In this document: positions 1 through 9,117 of the stretch, in pieces | How positions within the stretch are numbered: position 1 is the first letter of the stretch | Layout of the letters: each line of letters opens with the position of its first letter | NCBI GenBank assembly: GCA_028704385.1 | Contig: JAQVLA010000009.1 | Location: 40,848 to 104,847, forward strand | Length of the DNA: 64,000 nt | Direction: 5' to 3' | Source of the DNA: Bacteroidales bacterium | Lineage (GTDB): Bacteria; Bacteroidota; Bacteroidia; Bacteroidales; F082 | The notes under the pieces: model-generated | Database searches by the model: none | Seen by the model: only the letters and a program-made list of their open reading frames with translations | Told to the model about the DNA's origin: nothing | Program-made: the position numbers and the translations under genes

Positions 1-312
1 AAAGGGGAAAACGAAATTGTGGCTGCGCTGCGTGAAGTGGAAGAAGAAACTGGTTTGCATGGAATTATCTTACGCAATAAAGCAGCAGAAAGCCTGCATT
101 GTTATCAGTTGGAAAAACGTTGGATTTTGAAAAGAACCGCCTGGTTTGGAATGTCGCTGAATGGCGATTTTGAGCCAAAACCACAAAAGGAGGAAGGAAT
201 TACAGCAGTCAGTTTGATTAAAAAGCCACAGTTGGATGAATTTTTGAGCAATACCTATCGTTCAATAAGTGAAACATTAGGGACTTATATCAAGGCAGAG
301 ATAAAAGGATAA
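1..312 (+). CDS. Nudix hydrolase, C-terminal part (start outside window)
   Basis: The reading frame is open from base 1 to a TAA at 310-312, so the true start lies upstream. The first residues fit the Nudix box: a Glu at residue 3, seven residues, then R-E-V-E-E-E-T-G, the metal-binding helix. Family members cleave nucleoside diphosphates linked to another group; the substrate cannot be told from this fragment. The later part (about 80 residues) carries no second domain. It ends 61 bases before coaD on the same strand and could be cotranscribed with it. Confidence 0.8.
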   Translation, partial: KGENEIVAALREVEEETGLHGIILRNKAAESLHCYQLEKRWILKRTAWFGMSLNGDFEPKPQKEEGITAVSLIKKPQLDEFLSNTYRSISETLGTYIKAEIKG

Positions 313-373
313 ATTGTATAAGTGATCATGAAAATGTTTTTGTTGTAGTTTAGCTTATTCAAAACCCAGAAGC

Positions 374-838
374 ATGAAGAAAATTGCTGTTTTTCCGGGA
401 TCGTTTGATCCACTTACACTTGGACACGAATCCTTGGTGTTGAGAGCTTTGCCTTTGTTTGATGAAATCATCATCGCCATAGGCATCAATGCACTAAAAT
501 CCTATTATTTCCCTTTGGAGAAACGAAAAGCCTGGATTGAAAAAGTGTTTCAGGATTATCCGACAATCAGCGTCACAACCTACACAGGACTTACAGTAGA
601 TTTCTGCCGCAAACTGAACGCTCATTATATATTGCGTGGTTTACGCACGTCCGCCGATTTTGAATTTGAACGCAGCATCGGGCAGGTAAACAAAAAATTA
701 TTTCCTGAGATTGAAACAGTTTTTCTGCTCACCACACCTGAATTGACGGCCGTTACCTCAAGCGTTATACGCGATGTGGTACGTAATAATGGCGATGCTT
801 CTCAATTTGTACCTGACGGGGTGGATCTGACAATATAG
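374..838 (+). CDS. coaD: Phosphopantetheine adenylyltransferase
   Basis: Catalyses the fourth step of coenzyme A synthesis, joining 4'-phosphopantetheine and ATP to dephospho-CoA in the cytosol. The 154-residue length is normal for the family. The N-terminus shows the nucleotidyltransferase signature G-S-F-D-P-L-T-L-G-H (the T-x-G-H motif that binds ATP phosphates). Near residue 88 is R-G-L-R, and the C-terminal T-S-S-V-I-R-D-V-V stands in for the usual I-S-S-T-x-x-R motif. The ATG at 374 starts directly at the conserved M-K-K-I-A-V-F-P-G-S-F-D. It follows the Nudix gene and precedes a thioredoxin-like gene by 37 bases. Confidence 0.97.
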   Translation: MKKIAVFPGSFDPLTLGHESLVLRALPLFDEIIIAIGINALKSYYFPLEKRKAWIEKVFQDYPTISVTTYTGLTVDFCRKLNAHYILRGLRTSADFEFERSIGQVNKKLFPEIETVFLLTTPELTAVTSSVIRDVVRNNGDASQFVPDGVDLTI

Positions 839-875
839 TGATCGTCCAATCGTTTGAGTTGCCAGGAGGCAAAAA

Positions 876-2252
876 ATGTTGAATAGAATTTTATTGTTTT
901 TAGTTTTGGTGCTGGTCATTGATCTTCAGGCGCAACAGCTTGAAATCATTGGGCAATGTAATCAGCCGGGTGCATTGATACGCCTGATAGAATATAAGGA
1001 TTTGCTTAATTTTCACGGTGAGACAGTTTTTGAATCACATGCCGATGAGAGGGGTAAATTTAACATACAATATGATGCTACTCAGGTTGGAGTGTACGAG
1101 CTGGCCATTGATCTGGAAAAGCTAGTGTTAGTGTTGAAACCAGGCGCATCTTATGATTTCACAATCCAGATTGACCACAATCAACAGCGTAATTCTTATT
1201 TTGATAAATCGCCACCAGCTTTAATTGTTAACAAAGCTGAGGATGGAGGTCTGCAAATGCAGTTGGAAAACATTGACCGATTGGTTAATAATTTTGCACT
1301 GGATCACTTCAGGGAATTATATCAGCTCAGAAGGTACTATTTGCTTGATACGCTGAATCAACAACTCCAGAAAGCCCTTGCCTCATATGCTTCTGAGTAT
1401 GCGGAAGTATATGCCCGATATAAGTATGCTGCCCTCGAAATGACAGTGAGGCGAAACGGTGGCAGCCAGATAATTAGTGATTTTTTTGTGGGCAAACCAA
1501 TCCATTATCAGGCAGAACCCTACATGGGATTGTTTGTAGAAATTTTTAAGGATTATTTATTGCACAACCGATCGATCACAACAACTGAATTACTGGCAAT
1601 GCCGCCCGATGATTATAGCTCCTGGCGCAGACTTTTGCGCAATGATACATTATTAAGCAGGGATAGCGAACTGGCTGATCTGATTATTATTCAGTCGCTT
1701 AAGGATTTTTATTTCAATCCGAGATTTGATCGGTTGGCTGTGCGCAATTACTTGGAAGTGCTCTCAGATAAAGCATTCAATCAGACCTTGCAAAGTATCG
1801 CCTCAAATACCCTTTTTGAGTTTGATAGATTGGCAAGTGGTTCAAGAGCACCTGATTTCCAGTTGCAGAATGCTTCAGGTATTAAGAGGAAATTATCGGA
1901 TTATGTTGGTTCAACAGTGATGCTGGTATTTGTTGATGAGGGCTGTCCGGTATGTGAGATGTTGTTTCAGAAACTTGAAGAAATTCAGGAAGACTTCGAA
2001 AAGCAATTTCAGGTTGTGGTGCTTGCCAAGGAAGAAAACGCATATTATTCCGATTACCTCAGAGGATCAGGTTACCAGTGGGAGGTGCTTTTGGTTAGCC
2101 GCGACAAAATCCTGTTGCTGGAAGATTATAACATCAGAACATTTCCAGAATTAGTGCTTATTGATCTAAACGGAAATATTGGCATGGCACCGCTTCCGAC
2201 CGAAGAGGCCCCAATGAAATTTCATCTTAACCGATTACTCCGCAACTACTGA
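876..2252 (+). CDS. Secreted thioredoxin-like protein
   Basis: A 458-residue exported protein. Residues 1-19 form a signal peptide ending L-Q-A-Q. Residues 20-110 look like the beta-rich DUF4369-type N-terminal domain common in Bacteroidota thiol-disulfide proteins. A helical middle of about 200 residues follows. The C-terminal ~140 residues form a thioredoxin/AhpC-like domain whose active site is C-P-V-C within D-E-G-C-P-V-C-E-M. This suggests periplasmic or outer-membrane-side redox chemistry (ResA/TlpA-like), substrate unknown. An unusually strong Shine-Dalgarno run AGGAGG lies at 864-869, 6 bases before the ATG, which is rare in this phylum and supports this start. Confidence 0.85.
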   Translation: MLNRILLFLVLVLVIDLQAQQLEIIGQCNQPGALIRLIEYKDLLNFHGETVFESHADERGKFNIQYDATQVGVYELAIDLEKLVLVLKPGASYDFTIQIDHNQQRNSYFDKSPPALIVNKAEDGGLQMQLENIDRLVNNFALDHFRELYQLRRYYLLDTLNQQLQKALASYASEYAEVYARYKYAALEMTVRRNGGSQIISDFFVGKPIHYQAEPYMGLFVEIFKDYLLHNRSITTTELLAMPPDDYSSWRRLLRNDTLLSRDSELADLIIIQSLKDFYFNPRFDRLAVRNYLEVLSDKAFNQTLQSIASNTLFEFDRLASGSRAPDFQLQNASGIKRKLSDYVGSTVMLVFVDEGCPVCEMLFQKLEEIQEDFEKQFQVVVLAKEENAYYSDYLRGSGYQWEVLLVSRDKILLLEDYNIRTFPELVLIDLNGNIGMAPLPTEEAPMKFHLNRLLRNY

Positions 2253-2308
2253 AAAATTGAAAACAGAACAATTCAGTCAATAATACGGCAATATTAATTT
2301 AAACACTT

Positions 2309-2316
2309 TAACTTTG
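2309..2316 (+). promoter_or_regulatory. -7 box of the secA promoter
   Basis: TAACTTTG fits the Bacteroidota -7 consensus TAnnTTTG and sits 81 bases upstream of the secA ATG. No clean TTG -33 element is visible at the usual distance. Confidence 0.5.
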
Positions 2317-2397
2317 CCAATTGAACACTTTTCAGCGCAATGGAATGATAGTTGCTGATGGGTACGAAATGCAAATTAGATACAACCTGAAAATCCT

Positions 2398-5300
2398 ATG
2401 TTTGGTTTAATAAAAAAAATGTTAGGCGATAAATCAACCCGCGATTTAAAAGCCATCAACCCTCTACTTGACAAAACTTTAGCAGCCTACGAAAACATAA
2501 AGCAGCTTGATAATGACGCTTTAAGAGCCAAAACAACAGCGTTTAAAAGTATCATTCAAGAAGCTGTTTCTGCTGAATCAAAGGAAATCGAAAGCCTTCA
2601 TCTTCAGATTGATACAAATCCGGATATGTCTTCAGCTGAAAAGGAAAAAATTTATGAGCAAATAGATAAACTCGAAAAAATTCAATATGAAAAGACAGAA
2701 GCGGTACTGACAGAAATTTTGCCGGATGCCTTTTCGGTGATGAAAGAAACCGCGCGTCGCTTCAAAGAGAACGAGATTGTTGAAGTTACGGCCAGTGAAA
2801 TGGATCGCGAACTGGCTTCCAAATATGCTCATATCGAAATAAAAGGTGATAAGGCTTTGTATCGCAACAGCTGGGTTGCGGGCGGCAATACAATCACCTG
2901 GGACATGGTGCATTACGATGTTCAGCTTATTGGAGGTATAGTGCTCCATCAGGGGAAAATTGCCGAGATGGCCACTGGTGAAGGTAAAACTCTTGTGGCT
3001 ACTTTGCCTGTATACCTGAATGCGCTGGCCGGAAAGGGTGTGCATCTGGTCACAGTGAACGATTACCTGGCCAAACGTGACTCCGAATGGATGGGAGCTC
3101 TCTATGAGTTTCTTGGATTGACTGTAGATTGTATTGACAAGCACGAACCTAATTCAGTTTCCCGTCGTAAGGCCTACCTGGCGGATATCACTTATGGTAC
3201 AAACAATGAGTTTGGCTTCGACTACCTGCGCGACAATATGACAGGTAATCCGGACGAATTAGTGCAGCGCAAGCATCATTATACCATTGTGGATGAGGTG
3301 GATTCAGTTTTGATCGATGATGCCCGAACACCTTTGATCATTAGTGGTCCCACACCCAGAGGTGAACATCAGGAATTTGATGCCCTGAAACCGGACGTGG
3401 TAAAACTCTTTAATGCTCAAAAAGCACTGGTGAGCAGTATTTTGGCCGAAGCAAAAAAAATCCTGCAATCAGGTGCTAAAGATGCCGACACCAAAAAAGG
3501 TGGTGATTTGCTTTTCAGGGCTTATCGGGGTTTGCCAAAAAACCATGCCCTGATAAAGTTTTTAAGCGAGGAAGGCATGCGCTCACTTATGCAAAAAACA
3601 GAAAGTTTTTATCTGCAGGAGCAGGCCAAAAACATGCACCTCATTGATGATGAGTTATTCTTTGTGATTGATGAAAAGCATAATTCTGTAGATCTTACCG
3701 AAAAAGGTATTGATCTGCTCACGGCTTCCTACAACGATCCGGAATTCTTTATACTGCCTGATATTGGTGCTACCATTGCAGATCTGCAAAAACTTCAGCT
3801 GAAGGAAGATGAATTGCTGGAACGTAAAGGCGAGATGATCCGAAATTTCACCCTCAAATCGGAACGTTTGCATACGGTGCATCAACTTCTGAAAGCCTAC
3901 ACCCTTTTTGAGAAGGATGTGGAATATGTGATCATGGATAACAAAGTGAAGATCGTTGATGAGCAAACCGGTCGTATTATGGAAGGCCGCCGTTATTCAG
4001 ATGGCTTGCATCAGGCAATTGAAGCCAAGGAAAACGTAAAGATTGAAGCCGCCACACAAACTTACGCTACCATAACGCTTCAGAATTATTTCAGGATGTA
4101 CAGCAAGCTGGCAGGGATGACCGGTACTGCCGAAACGGAGGCAGGAGAGCTTTGGGACATCTACAAGCTTGATGTAGTGGTGATTCCGACCAATAAACCC
4201 ATTGCCCGCGATGATCGCCAGGATCTTGTTTACAAAACCAAACGTGAGAAATTTAATGCAGTAATCGATGAGATAGAAAGTCTTGTAAAAGCCAGAAGAC
4301 CTGTTTTGGTGGGTACTACCTCTGTTGAAACCTCTGAGCTTTTAGCACGTATGCTGCAACGAAAAGGCATTGCCCACAATGTGCTTAATGCCAAGCTTCA
4401 TGCCAAAGAGGCACAGATCGTTAAAGAAGCCGGACAAGCAGGCACCGTGACCATTGCAACGAATATGGCAGGTCGTGGTACCGATATCAAACTGGGACCA
4501 GGAGTGAAAGAAGCCGGAGGTCTGGCCATCATTGGCACTGAACGTCATGAATCGCGTCGCGTTGACAGGCAGCTTCGGGGAAGGGCCGGTCGTCAGGGAG
4601 ATCCGGGCAGCTCGCAGTTTTTTGTTTCGCTCGAAGACGACCTCATGCGTATGTTTGGTTCTGGCAGGATTGCAGGACTAATGGACAGGCTGGGCCTTAA
4701 AGAAGGAGAAGTGATCCAGCATTCCATGATCACCAAATCTATTGAAAGAGCGCAGCGAAAAGTGGAAGAGAATAACTTCGGAATCCGTAAGCGTTTGCTC
4801 GAGTATGATGATGTGATGAATGCCCAGCGGGAGGTGATCTATAAAAAACGTCGTCATGCCCTGTTTGGCGAAAGACTCTCAGTTGACATCTCCAATATGA
4901 TGTACGACCTTGTTGAACAGATTGTTGCGGATAATCAGGAAAGTCGTGATTTCGAAAATTTCAATTTGAACCTGATCTCTCAGCTGGGGATAGAATCCCC
5001 GGTGAATGAAGAACAATTTTATGCCTTAAAAGTAGAGGAGATAACCGCCCAGATCTTTGAGTTGGCCGCAGTGCGCTATCGCGAAAAGAACAAGCGTATT
5101 GGCGAGAAAACGATGCCTGTTATCAAGGATGTATATGAACGACAGACCCAATACGAAAATATTGCCATTCCGATTACGGATGGCAAAAAAGGGATGCAGG
5201 TTGTGGTAAACCTTAAAAAAGCAGTTGAAAATGGTCCGCGCGAAGTAAGCTTGTCAATAGAGAAAAGCATCACACTGGGACTGATTGACGATTCGTGGAA

Positions 5301-5700
5301 AGAACATCTGCGCGAGCTGGACGACCTGAAACAATCTGTTCAAAATGCTACTTACGAGCAGAAAGATCCTTTGTTGATTTACAAATTTGAGTCGTTTGAG
5401 CTATTTAAAACAATGGTTCAGAAGATTAACCGTGAGGTAATTTCTTTTTTGATGCGTGCTGATATTCCGGTGCAGGATGCTGGCAGTGTGAAAGAAGCCC
5501 GAAGGCCGCGTGGACTTGATCGCTCCCAAATGAAGGAAGAGCGAAACGACCTGTTATCGCAGGCACACAGCAGAACACAACAGCAGGAAGTAACACAGCC
5601 TATTGTAGCAGAAAAGAAGGTGGGTCGCAATGAACCCTGCCCCTGTGGAAGTGGCAAAAAATATAAAAATTGCCATGGAAGGGTTACTACCACCGTTTGA
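2398..5700 (+). CDS. secA: Preprotein translocase ATPase SecA
   Basis: The motor that drives unfolded preproteins through SecYEG at the inner membrane. At 1100 residues it has the length typical of Bacteroidota, longer than the ~900 of E. coli. Walker A is G-E-G-K-T near residue 194; the DEAD-like Walker B is D-E-V-D near 300. The second helicase lobe carries G-T-T-S-V-E-T-S-E and the arginine-finger stretch [11 protein letters not shown]. The last 22 residues hold the zinc/SecB-binding motif [14 protein letters not shown] phylum-typical insertion lies between Walker B and the second lobe (about residues 325-415). The gene feeds the T9SS cargo found at 44-63 kb, since T9SS substrates first cross by Sec. 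Confidence 0.98.
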   Translation: MFGLIKKMLGDKSTRDLKAINPLLDKTLAAYENIKQLDNDALRAKTTAFKSIIQEAVSAESKEIESLHLQIDTNPDMSSAEKEKIYEQIDKLEKIQYEKTEAVLTEILPDAFSVMKETARRFKENEIVEVTASEMDRELASKYAHIEIKGDKALYRNSWVAGGNTITWDMVHYDVQLIGGIVLHQGKIAEMATGEGKTLVATLPVYLNALAGKGVHLVTVNDYLAKRDSEWMGALYEFLGLTVDCIDKHEPNSVSRRKAYLADITYGTNNEFGFDYLRDNMTGNPDELVQRKHHYTIVDEVDSVLIDDARTPLIISGPTPRGEHQEFDALKPDVVKLFNAQKALVSSILAEAKKILQSGAKDADTKKGGDLLFRAYRGLPKNHALIKFLSEEGMRSLMQKTESFYLQEQAKNMHLIDDELFFVIDEKHNSVDLTEKGIDLLTASYNDPEFFILPDIGATIADLQKLQLKEDELLERKGEMIRNFTLKSERLHTVHQLLKAYTLFEKDVEYVIMDNKVKIVDEQTGRIMEGRRYSDGLHQAIEAKENVKIEAATQTYATITLQNYFRMYSKLAGMTGTAETEAGELWDIYKLDVVVIPTNKPIARDDRQDLVYKTKREKFNAVIDEIESLVKARRPVLVGTTSVETSELLARMLQRKGIAHNVLNAKLHAKEAQIVKEAGQAGTVTIATNMAGRGTDIKLGPGVKEAGGLAIIGTERHESRRVDRQLRGRAGRQGDPGSSQFFVSLEDDLMRMFGSGRIAGLMDRLGLKEGEVIQHSMITKSIERAQRKVEENNFGIRKRLLEYDDVMNAQREVIYKKRRHALFGERLSVDISNMMYDLVEQIVADNQESRDFENFNLNLISQLGIESPVNEEQFYALKVEEITAQIFELAAVRYREKNKRIGEKTMPVIKDVYERQTQYENIAIPITDGKKGMQVVVNLKKAVENGPREVSLSIEKSITLGLIDDSWKEHLRELDDLKQSVQNATYEQKDPLLIYKFESFELFKTMVQKINREVISFLMRADIPVQDAGSVKEARRPRGLDRSQMKEERNDLLSQAHSRTQQQEVTQPIVAEKKVGRNEPCPCGSGKKYKNCHGRVTTTV

Positions 5701-5705
5701 TTGCT

Positions 5706-5713
5706 TATCTTTG
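5706..5713 (+). promoter_or_regulatory. -7 box upstream of the lipoprotein/patatin genes
   Basis: TATCTTTG matches TAnnTTTG, just after the secA stop and 43 bases before the lipoprotein ATG. Confidence 0.45.
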
Positions 5714-5756
5714 TGACAGGTGGGTTTTTTTAAGTACACTATAAAATTCGATTCGG

Positions 5757-6176
5757 ATGAAATCTGTGGTTTCTTTCTTGGCCTTGATTATGCTTCTGTT
5801 TATATCATCATGTGTCAAAAACAGACCCGAGGGTGAGGATGTTAAGGTGTTCTCTTATACCGAACCCATCGTGAATCCACCCGATGAATTTATGGTTGTC
5901 TTTAATACCTCCTGGGTAGGCGATCGAATTGCCACCATTGAGTTTGATACAAATGCCGTTTGGCTGATCGAAAAGCTTGGTGATGGACGGATAAATCTTT
6001 TTATAAGTAACGACAGCCTTAATCTACCTGTCACTTATGCAGATACTTTGGGTTTGGGATCAGGGAAGGTTTACCGTATCATAGTGAACAACGTTTACAC
6101 CAGTGAGTTCAATAATTTCTTTGTCGGGTTCGAAAAGCTTAGTATTGACTATGAGGGATTTGAACCTAAATTCTGA
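5757..6176 (+). CDS. Small lipoprotein of unknown function
   Basis: A 139-residue protein with a lipoprotein signal: a hydrophobic stretch then L-F-I-S-S-C, with the acylated Cys at residue 19. The mature part is acidic and beta-rich and I recognise no domain. The ATG begins the lipobox signal at once, so the start is secure. Its 3' end overlaps the patatin gene by 26 bases, and the two share one promoter at 5706, so they are probably translated from one message. A link to outer-membrane lipid turnover is only an inference from that neighbour. Confidence 0.75.
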   Translation: MKSVVSFLALIMLLFISSCVKNRPEGEDVKVFSYTEPIVNPPDEFMVVFNTSWVGDRIATIEFDTNAVWLIEKLGDGRINLFISNDSLNLPVTYADTLGLGSGKVYRIIVNNVYTSEFNNFFVGFEKLSIDYEGFEPKF

Positions 6177-8394
6177 ATTTAAAATTCCAGGTTTTCTGTT
6201 GTCGATTTTTCGATGGCAGGTAGTTTTGGTGCTTTTTTGTTATTTCCCGGTTATTAAGGCTCAGGATGTAAAAAGCGAACGACCCCGGCTAGGTTTGGTA
6301 CTTAGCGGGGGAGGTGCAAAGGGTTTTGCTCATATCGGTGCCATTAAGGTGTTTGAAGAGGCAGGTCTCAAATTTGATTTTATCGGCGGAACCTCCATGG
6401 GAAGTATCATCGGCGGATTATATTCACTGGGATATCATCCGGATACCATGGTAAAGATTATTAGCAGTCAAAACTGGAGTAACCTGATGTCGGACAGAAT
6501 ACCACGCCAGTTTATACCTATTGAAGAGAAATTTAACGCTGACCGCTTTGTTGCTACTTTCCCGATTAAAAGACGCAGACTTCAGATGCGACAGGGCATG
6601 TATAACGGACAGTTGATAGAATTATTACTGGCACATTATACCAGTCAATCCTACAAGCATTATTATTTTAAGGATTTTCCTGTGCCATTTATTTGTATCG
6701 GAGCTGATCTTGAAAATGGAACTTCAGTCTTACTTGACAGGGGAGTGCTTCATAAGGCCTTGCGGGCCAGCATGTCCATTCCGAGTTATTTTACCCCTGT
6801 CCGTTACAACGACCGTTATTTGGTTGATGGTGGTGTTGTGAATAATTATCCGGTAGCAGATGTAAAAGAAATGGGAGCCGATCTGATAGTAGGGGTTGAT
6901 GTACAGTCTGGTTTGCGCCATCCGGAACAATTAAATTCGCTCGTAAAAATAATGAATCAGGTTATTGCTTTTTATCGGATGGAAGCCAATAAGCAGGGAG
7001 TGGAGCAAACTGATATTTATGTGAAACCTGATTTGGGAACTTATGATGTAATGAGCTTTAACGAAAACGATACCATCATCAAACTTGGTGAAGCCGCAGC
7101 ACGTAAGTTATTACCCCAGCTGAAGAAACTTGCTGATTCACTGGATCAGTTTGGACCAGGGAAAAGCCGTAAGCTTGATGCAAAACCGATTGATTCGGTA
7201 TTTGTGACGTCAATTCAGTACCGTGGTCTGAATAAGGTGTCACGCGATTTTCTGGAAGGTGCTTTAAGAGTTGAAGCTCGTTCGTGGCTTAAGCCTAATG
7301 ATTTAAGTCTGGGGATATTGCGTGCTTATGGAAGCGGTTTTTTCGAATCGGTAAATTATCATTTTTTGCCTGATATTGAAGGCGTAGTTCTGGTAGTAGA
7401 AGTGGTTGAAGCTGGTTCAGGGATCTTGGGGGCAGGTATTCATTATGATTCTGATTATAAAGTGGCCTTGCTACTCAATGCTACATTTAAGAATCTCCTG
7501 ATCAAAGGGACAAAACTATTTGTAGATTTAAACTTAGGCGAAAATCCTCGTATTTCTGGCTTCTACCTGATCGACAGAGGTCGGAAACCTGGTTTTGGAT
7601 TGCGCCTTACCAGCTTTGGCCTCGATTTTAATCAGTACAGCAAAAACAATGTCATTGACGTTTTTAGTACCAAGCAAAATAAAATTGAACTCTTCACCCA
7701 GATCAGCCGCAGAAACACTTTACAATTTCGTACCGGATTTGAGTTTGAATACATAAAAATGGTTTCAAATCTGAGCCCGGACGCCACAAACAGCCATAAT
7801 TCCTTTTTGACGGCATTTGTAAACTGGCTTGCTGATACATATGACCGTTCCAGTTTTCCAACTCGTGGAATACAATTCAATTTAAAGGGAAAGTTTATCG
7901 TGCCGGTAAAGCTGAACTGGGAAGACGATATTTTTTCAAATGCCTTGATGTTCCAGATGAGGTTTACGAAAAACTCGCCTGTCTCGAGACGGAGCACTTT
8001 TCGCACAACGATTAATGCTGGTTTTACTATCAAAGATAATCTTCCTCCACCACAACATTGGTTTGTTCTCGGCGGACAATCCTATAGTAGTTATTACGAT
8101 GGATTTATACCCTTCACAGGTTTGCGTTTTATCGAACAGGCAGGTTTATATAACCTGATGGGAGGATTTGCCTGGCAATACCAGCTCCATCGCAAGTTTT
8201 ATCTTACGCTGAAATGGGATTTGGGTTATCTTTCGGATGATATGGAAAATATGATGCGTGATCCCAAACTGATCTCCGGATTTGGTATTACTGCAGGTTA
8301 CGATAGTTTTATTGGTCCGGTTGAGTTTAGCCTGATGGGCTCAAACCAGCATAGTAGCATGTTAAACTTCCTGAATATTGGTTATTGGTTTTAA
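6151..8394 (+). CDS. Patatin-like phospholipase fused to POTRA and outer-membrane barrel
   Basis: A 747-residue fusion. After a signal peptide ending in I-K-A-Q comes a patatin domain (about residues 35-240) with the oxyanion loop S-G-G-G-A-K-G, the nucleophile G-x-S-x-G as G-G-T-S-M-G, and the catalytic Asp in D-G-G-V-V-N-N. A POTRA-like module follows (about 350-425), then a BamA/TamA-type 'surface antigen' beta-barrel to the end. The layout resembles PlpD-type (type Vd) autotransporters, in which the barrel carries its own lipase to the cell surface. I chose the ATG at 6151; an in-frame ATG at 6103 would add 16 residues that are an out-of-frame reading of the lipoprotein gene. pyrH begins 13 bases downstream. 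Confidence 0.88.
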   Translation: MRDLNLNSEFKIPGFLLSIFRWQVVLVLFCYFPVIKAQDVKSERPRLGLVLSGGGAKGFAHIGAIKVFEEAGLKFDFIGGTSMGSIIGGLYSLGYHPDTMVKIISSQNWSNLMSDRIPRQFIPIEEKFNADRFVATFPIKRRRLQMRQGMYNGQLIELLLAHYTSQSYKHYYFKDFPVPFICIGADLENGTSVLLDRGVLHKALRASMSIPSYFTPVRYNDRYLVDGGVVNNYPVADVKEMGADLIVGVDVQSGLRHPEQLNSLVKIMNQVIAFYRMEANKQGVEQTDIYVKPDLGTYDVMSFNENDTIIKLGEAAARKLLPQLKKLADSLDQFGPGKSRKLDAKPIDSVFVTSIQYRGLNKVSRDFLEGALRVEARSWLKPNDLSLGILRAYGSGFFESVNYHFLPDIEGVVLVVEVVEAGSGILGAGIHYDSDYKVALLLNATFKNLLIKGTKLFVDLNLGENPRISGFYLIDRGRKPGFGLRLTSFGLDFNQYSKNNVIDVFSTKQNKIELFTQISRRNTLQFRTGFEFEYIKMVSNLSPDATNSHNSFLTAFVNWLADTYDRSSFPTRGIQFNLKGKFIVPVKLNWEDDIFSNALMFQMRFTKNSPVSRRSTFRTTINAGFTIKDNLPPPQHWFVLGGQSYSSYYDGFIPFTGLRFIEQAGLYNLMGGFAWQYQLHRKFYLTLKWDLGYLSDDMENMMRDPKLISGFGITAGYDSFIGPVEFSLMGSNQHSSMLNFLNIGYWF

Positions 8395-8407
8395 TTATTC
8401 TAAAGAT

Positions 8408-9115
8408 ATGAAATACAAAAGAGTACTTCTAAAATTGAGCGGCGAAGCATTGATGGGCAAACAACAATATGGTATTGATCCAACGCAATTGGAAACCTAT
8501 GCAAATGAGATTGAAATGGCTGTACGTCAAGGCGTTCAGCTTGCCATTGTGATTGGTGGTGGAAATATTTTCAGAGGCTTGCAGGGTGCAAGCAATGGTA
8601 TGGATCGTGTGCAGGGAGATTATATGGGTATGTTGGCCACTGTGATCAATAGCATGGCTTTGCAGTCTGCACTAAAAAATAAAGGCCTGAAAACCGCATT
8701 ACTTTCAGGAGTTTACATTGATCGTATTGCCGATTCGATGAGTGCGAATAAAGCCATCGAACTGCTCGAAAATGGTCATGTAGTGATTATAAGCGGCGGA
8801 ACAGGAAATCCATTCTTTACAACGGATACTGCTGCTGCTTTGCGTGGAGTGGAAATCAAGGCCGAAGTACTGCTAAAAGGTACACGGGTTGATGGGGTAT
8901 ATACCACCGATCCCGAGAAAGATGCCTCTGCAGTAAAATATGATCAGATCACTTTTGAGGAAGCTTACAATAAGCAGCTAAAAGTAATGGACCTTACGGC
9001 TTTTACTTTGTGTAGTGAAAACAAACTTCCGATACTCGTTTTTGATATGAATAAGCCTGGTAATCTGCTGGCAGTATTAAGGGGCGAAGCCATCGGAACC
9101 ATTGTTACTTCCTGA
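8408..9115 (+). CDS. pyrH: UMP kinase
   Basis: Phosphorylates UMP to UDP in pyrimidine synthesis; hexameric cytosolic amino-acid-kinase fold. The 235-residue length is normal. Visible motifs are L-L-K-L-S-G-E-A-L at the N-terminus, G-G-G-N-I-F-R-G near residue 55 and G-G-T-G-N-P-F-F-T-T-D-T-A-A near 135. The ATG at 8408 begins M-K-Y-K-R-V-L-L-K-L-S-G; the longer frame from 8378 overlaps the patatin gene end and is unlikely. frr, often adjacent to pyrH in bacteria, lies one gene downstream, with a glycosyltransferase gene between them. Confidence 0.97.
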   Translation: MKYKRVLLKLSGEALMGKQQYGIDPTQLETYANEIEMAVRQGVQLAIVIGGGNIFRGLQGASNGMDRVQGDYMGMLATVINSMALQSALKNKGLKTALLSGVYIDRIADSMSANKAIELLENGHVVIISGGTGNPFFTTDTAAALRGVEIKAEVLLKGTRVDGVYTTDPEKDASAVKYDQITFEEAYNKQLKVMDLTAFTLCSENKLPILVFDMNKPGNLLAVLRGEAIGTIVTS

Positions 9116-9117
9116 AA

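Noticed and set aside
5418..5739. Minus-strand frames over the end of secA
   Set aside because: Antisense shadows of a highly conserved coding region.
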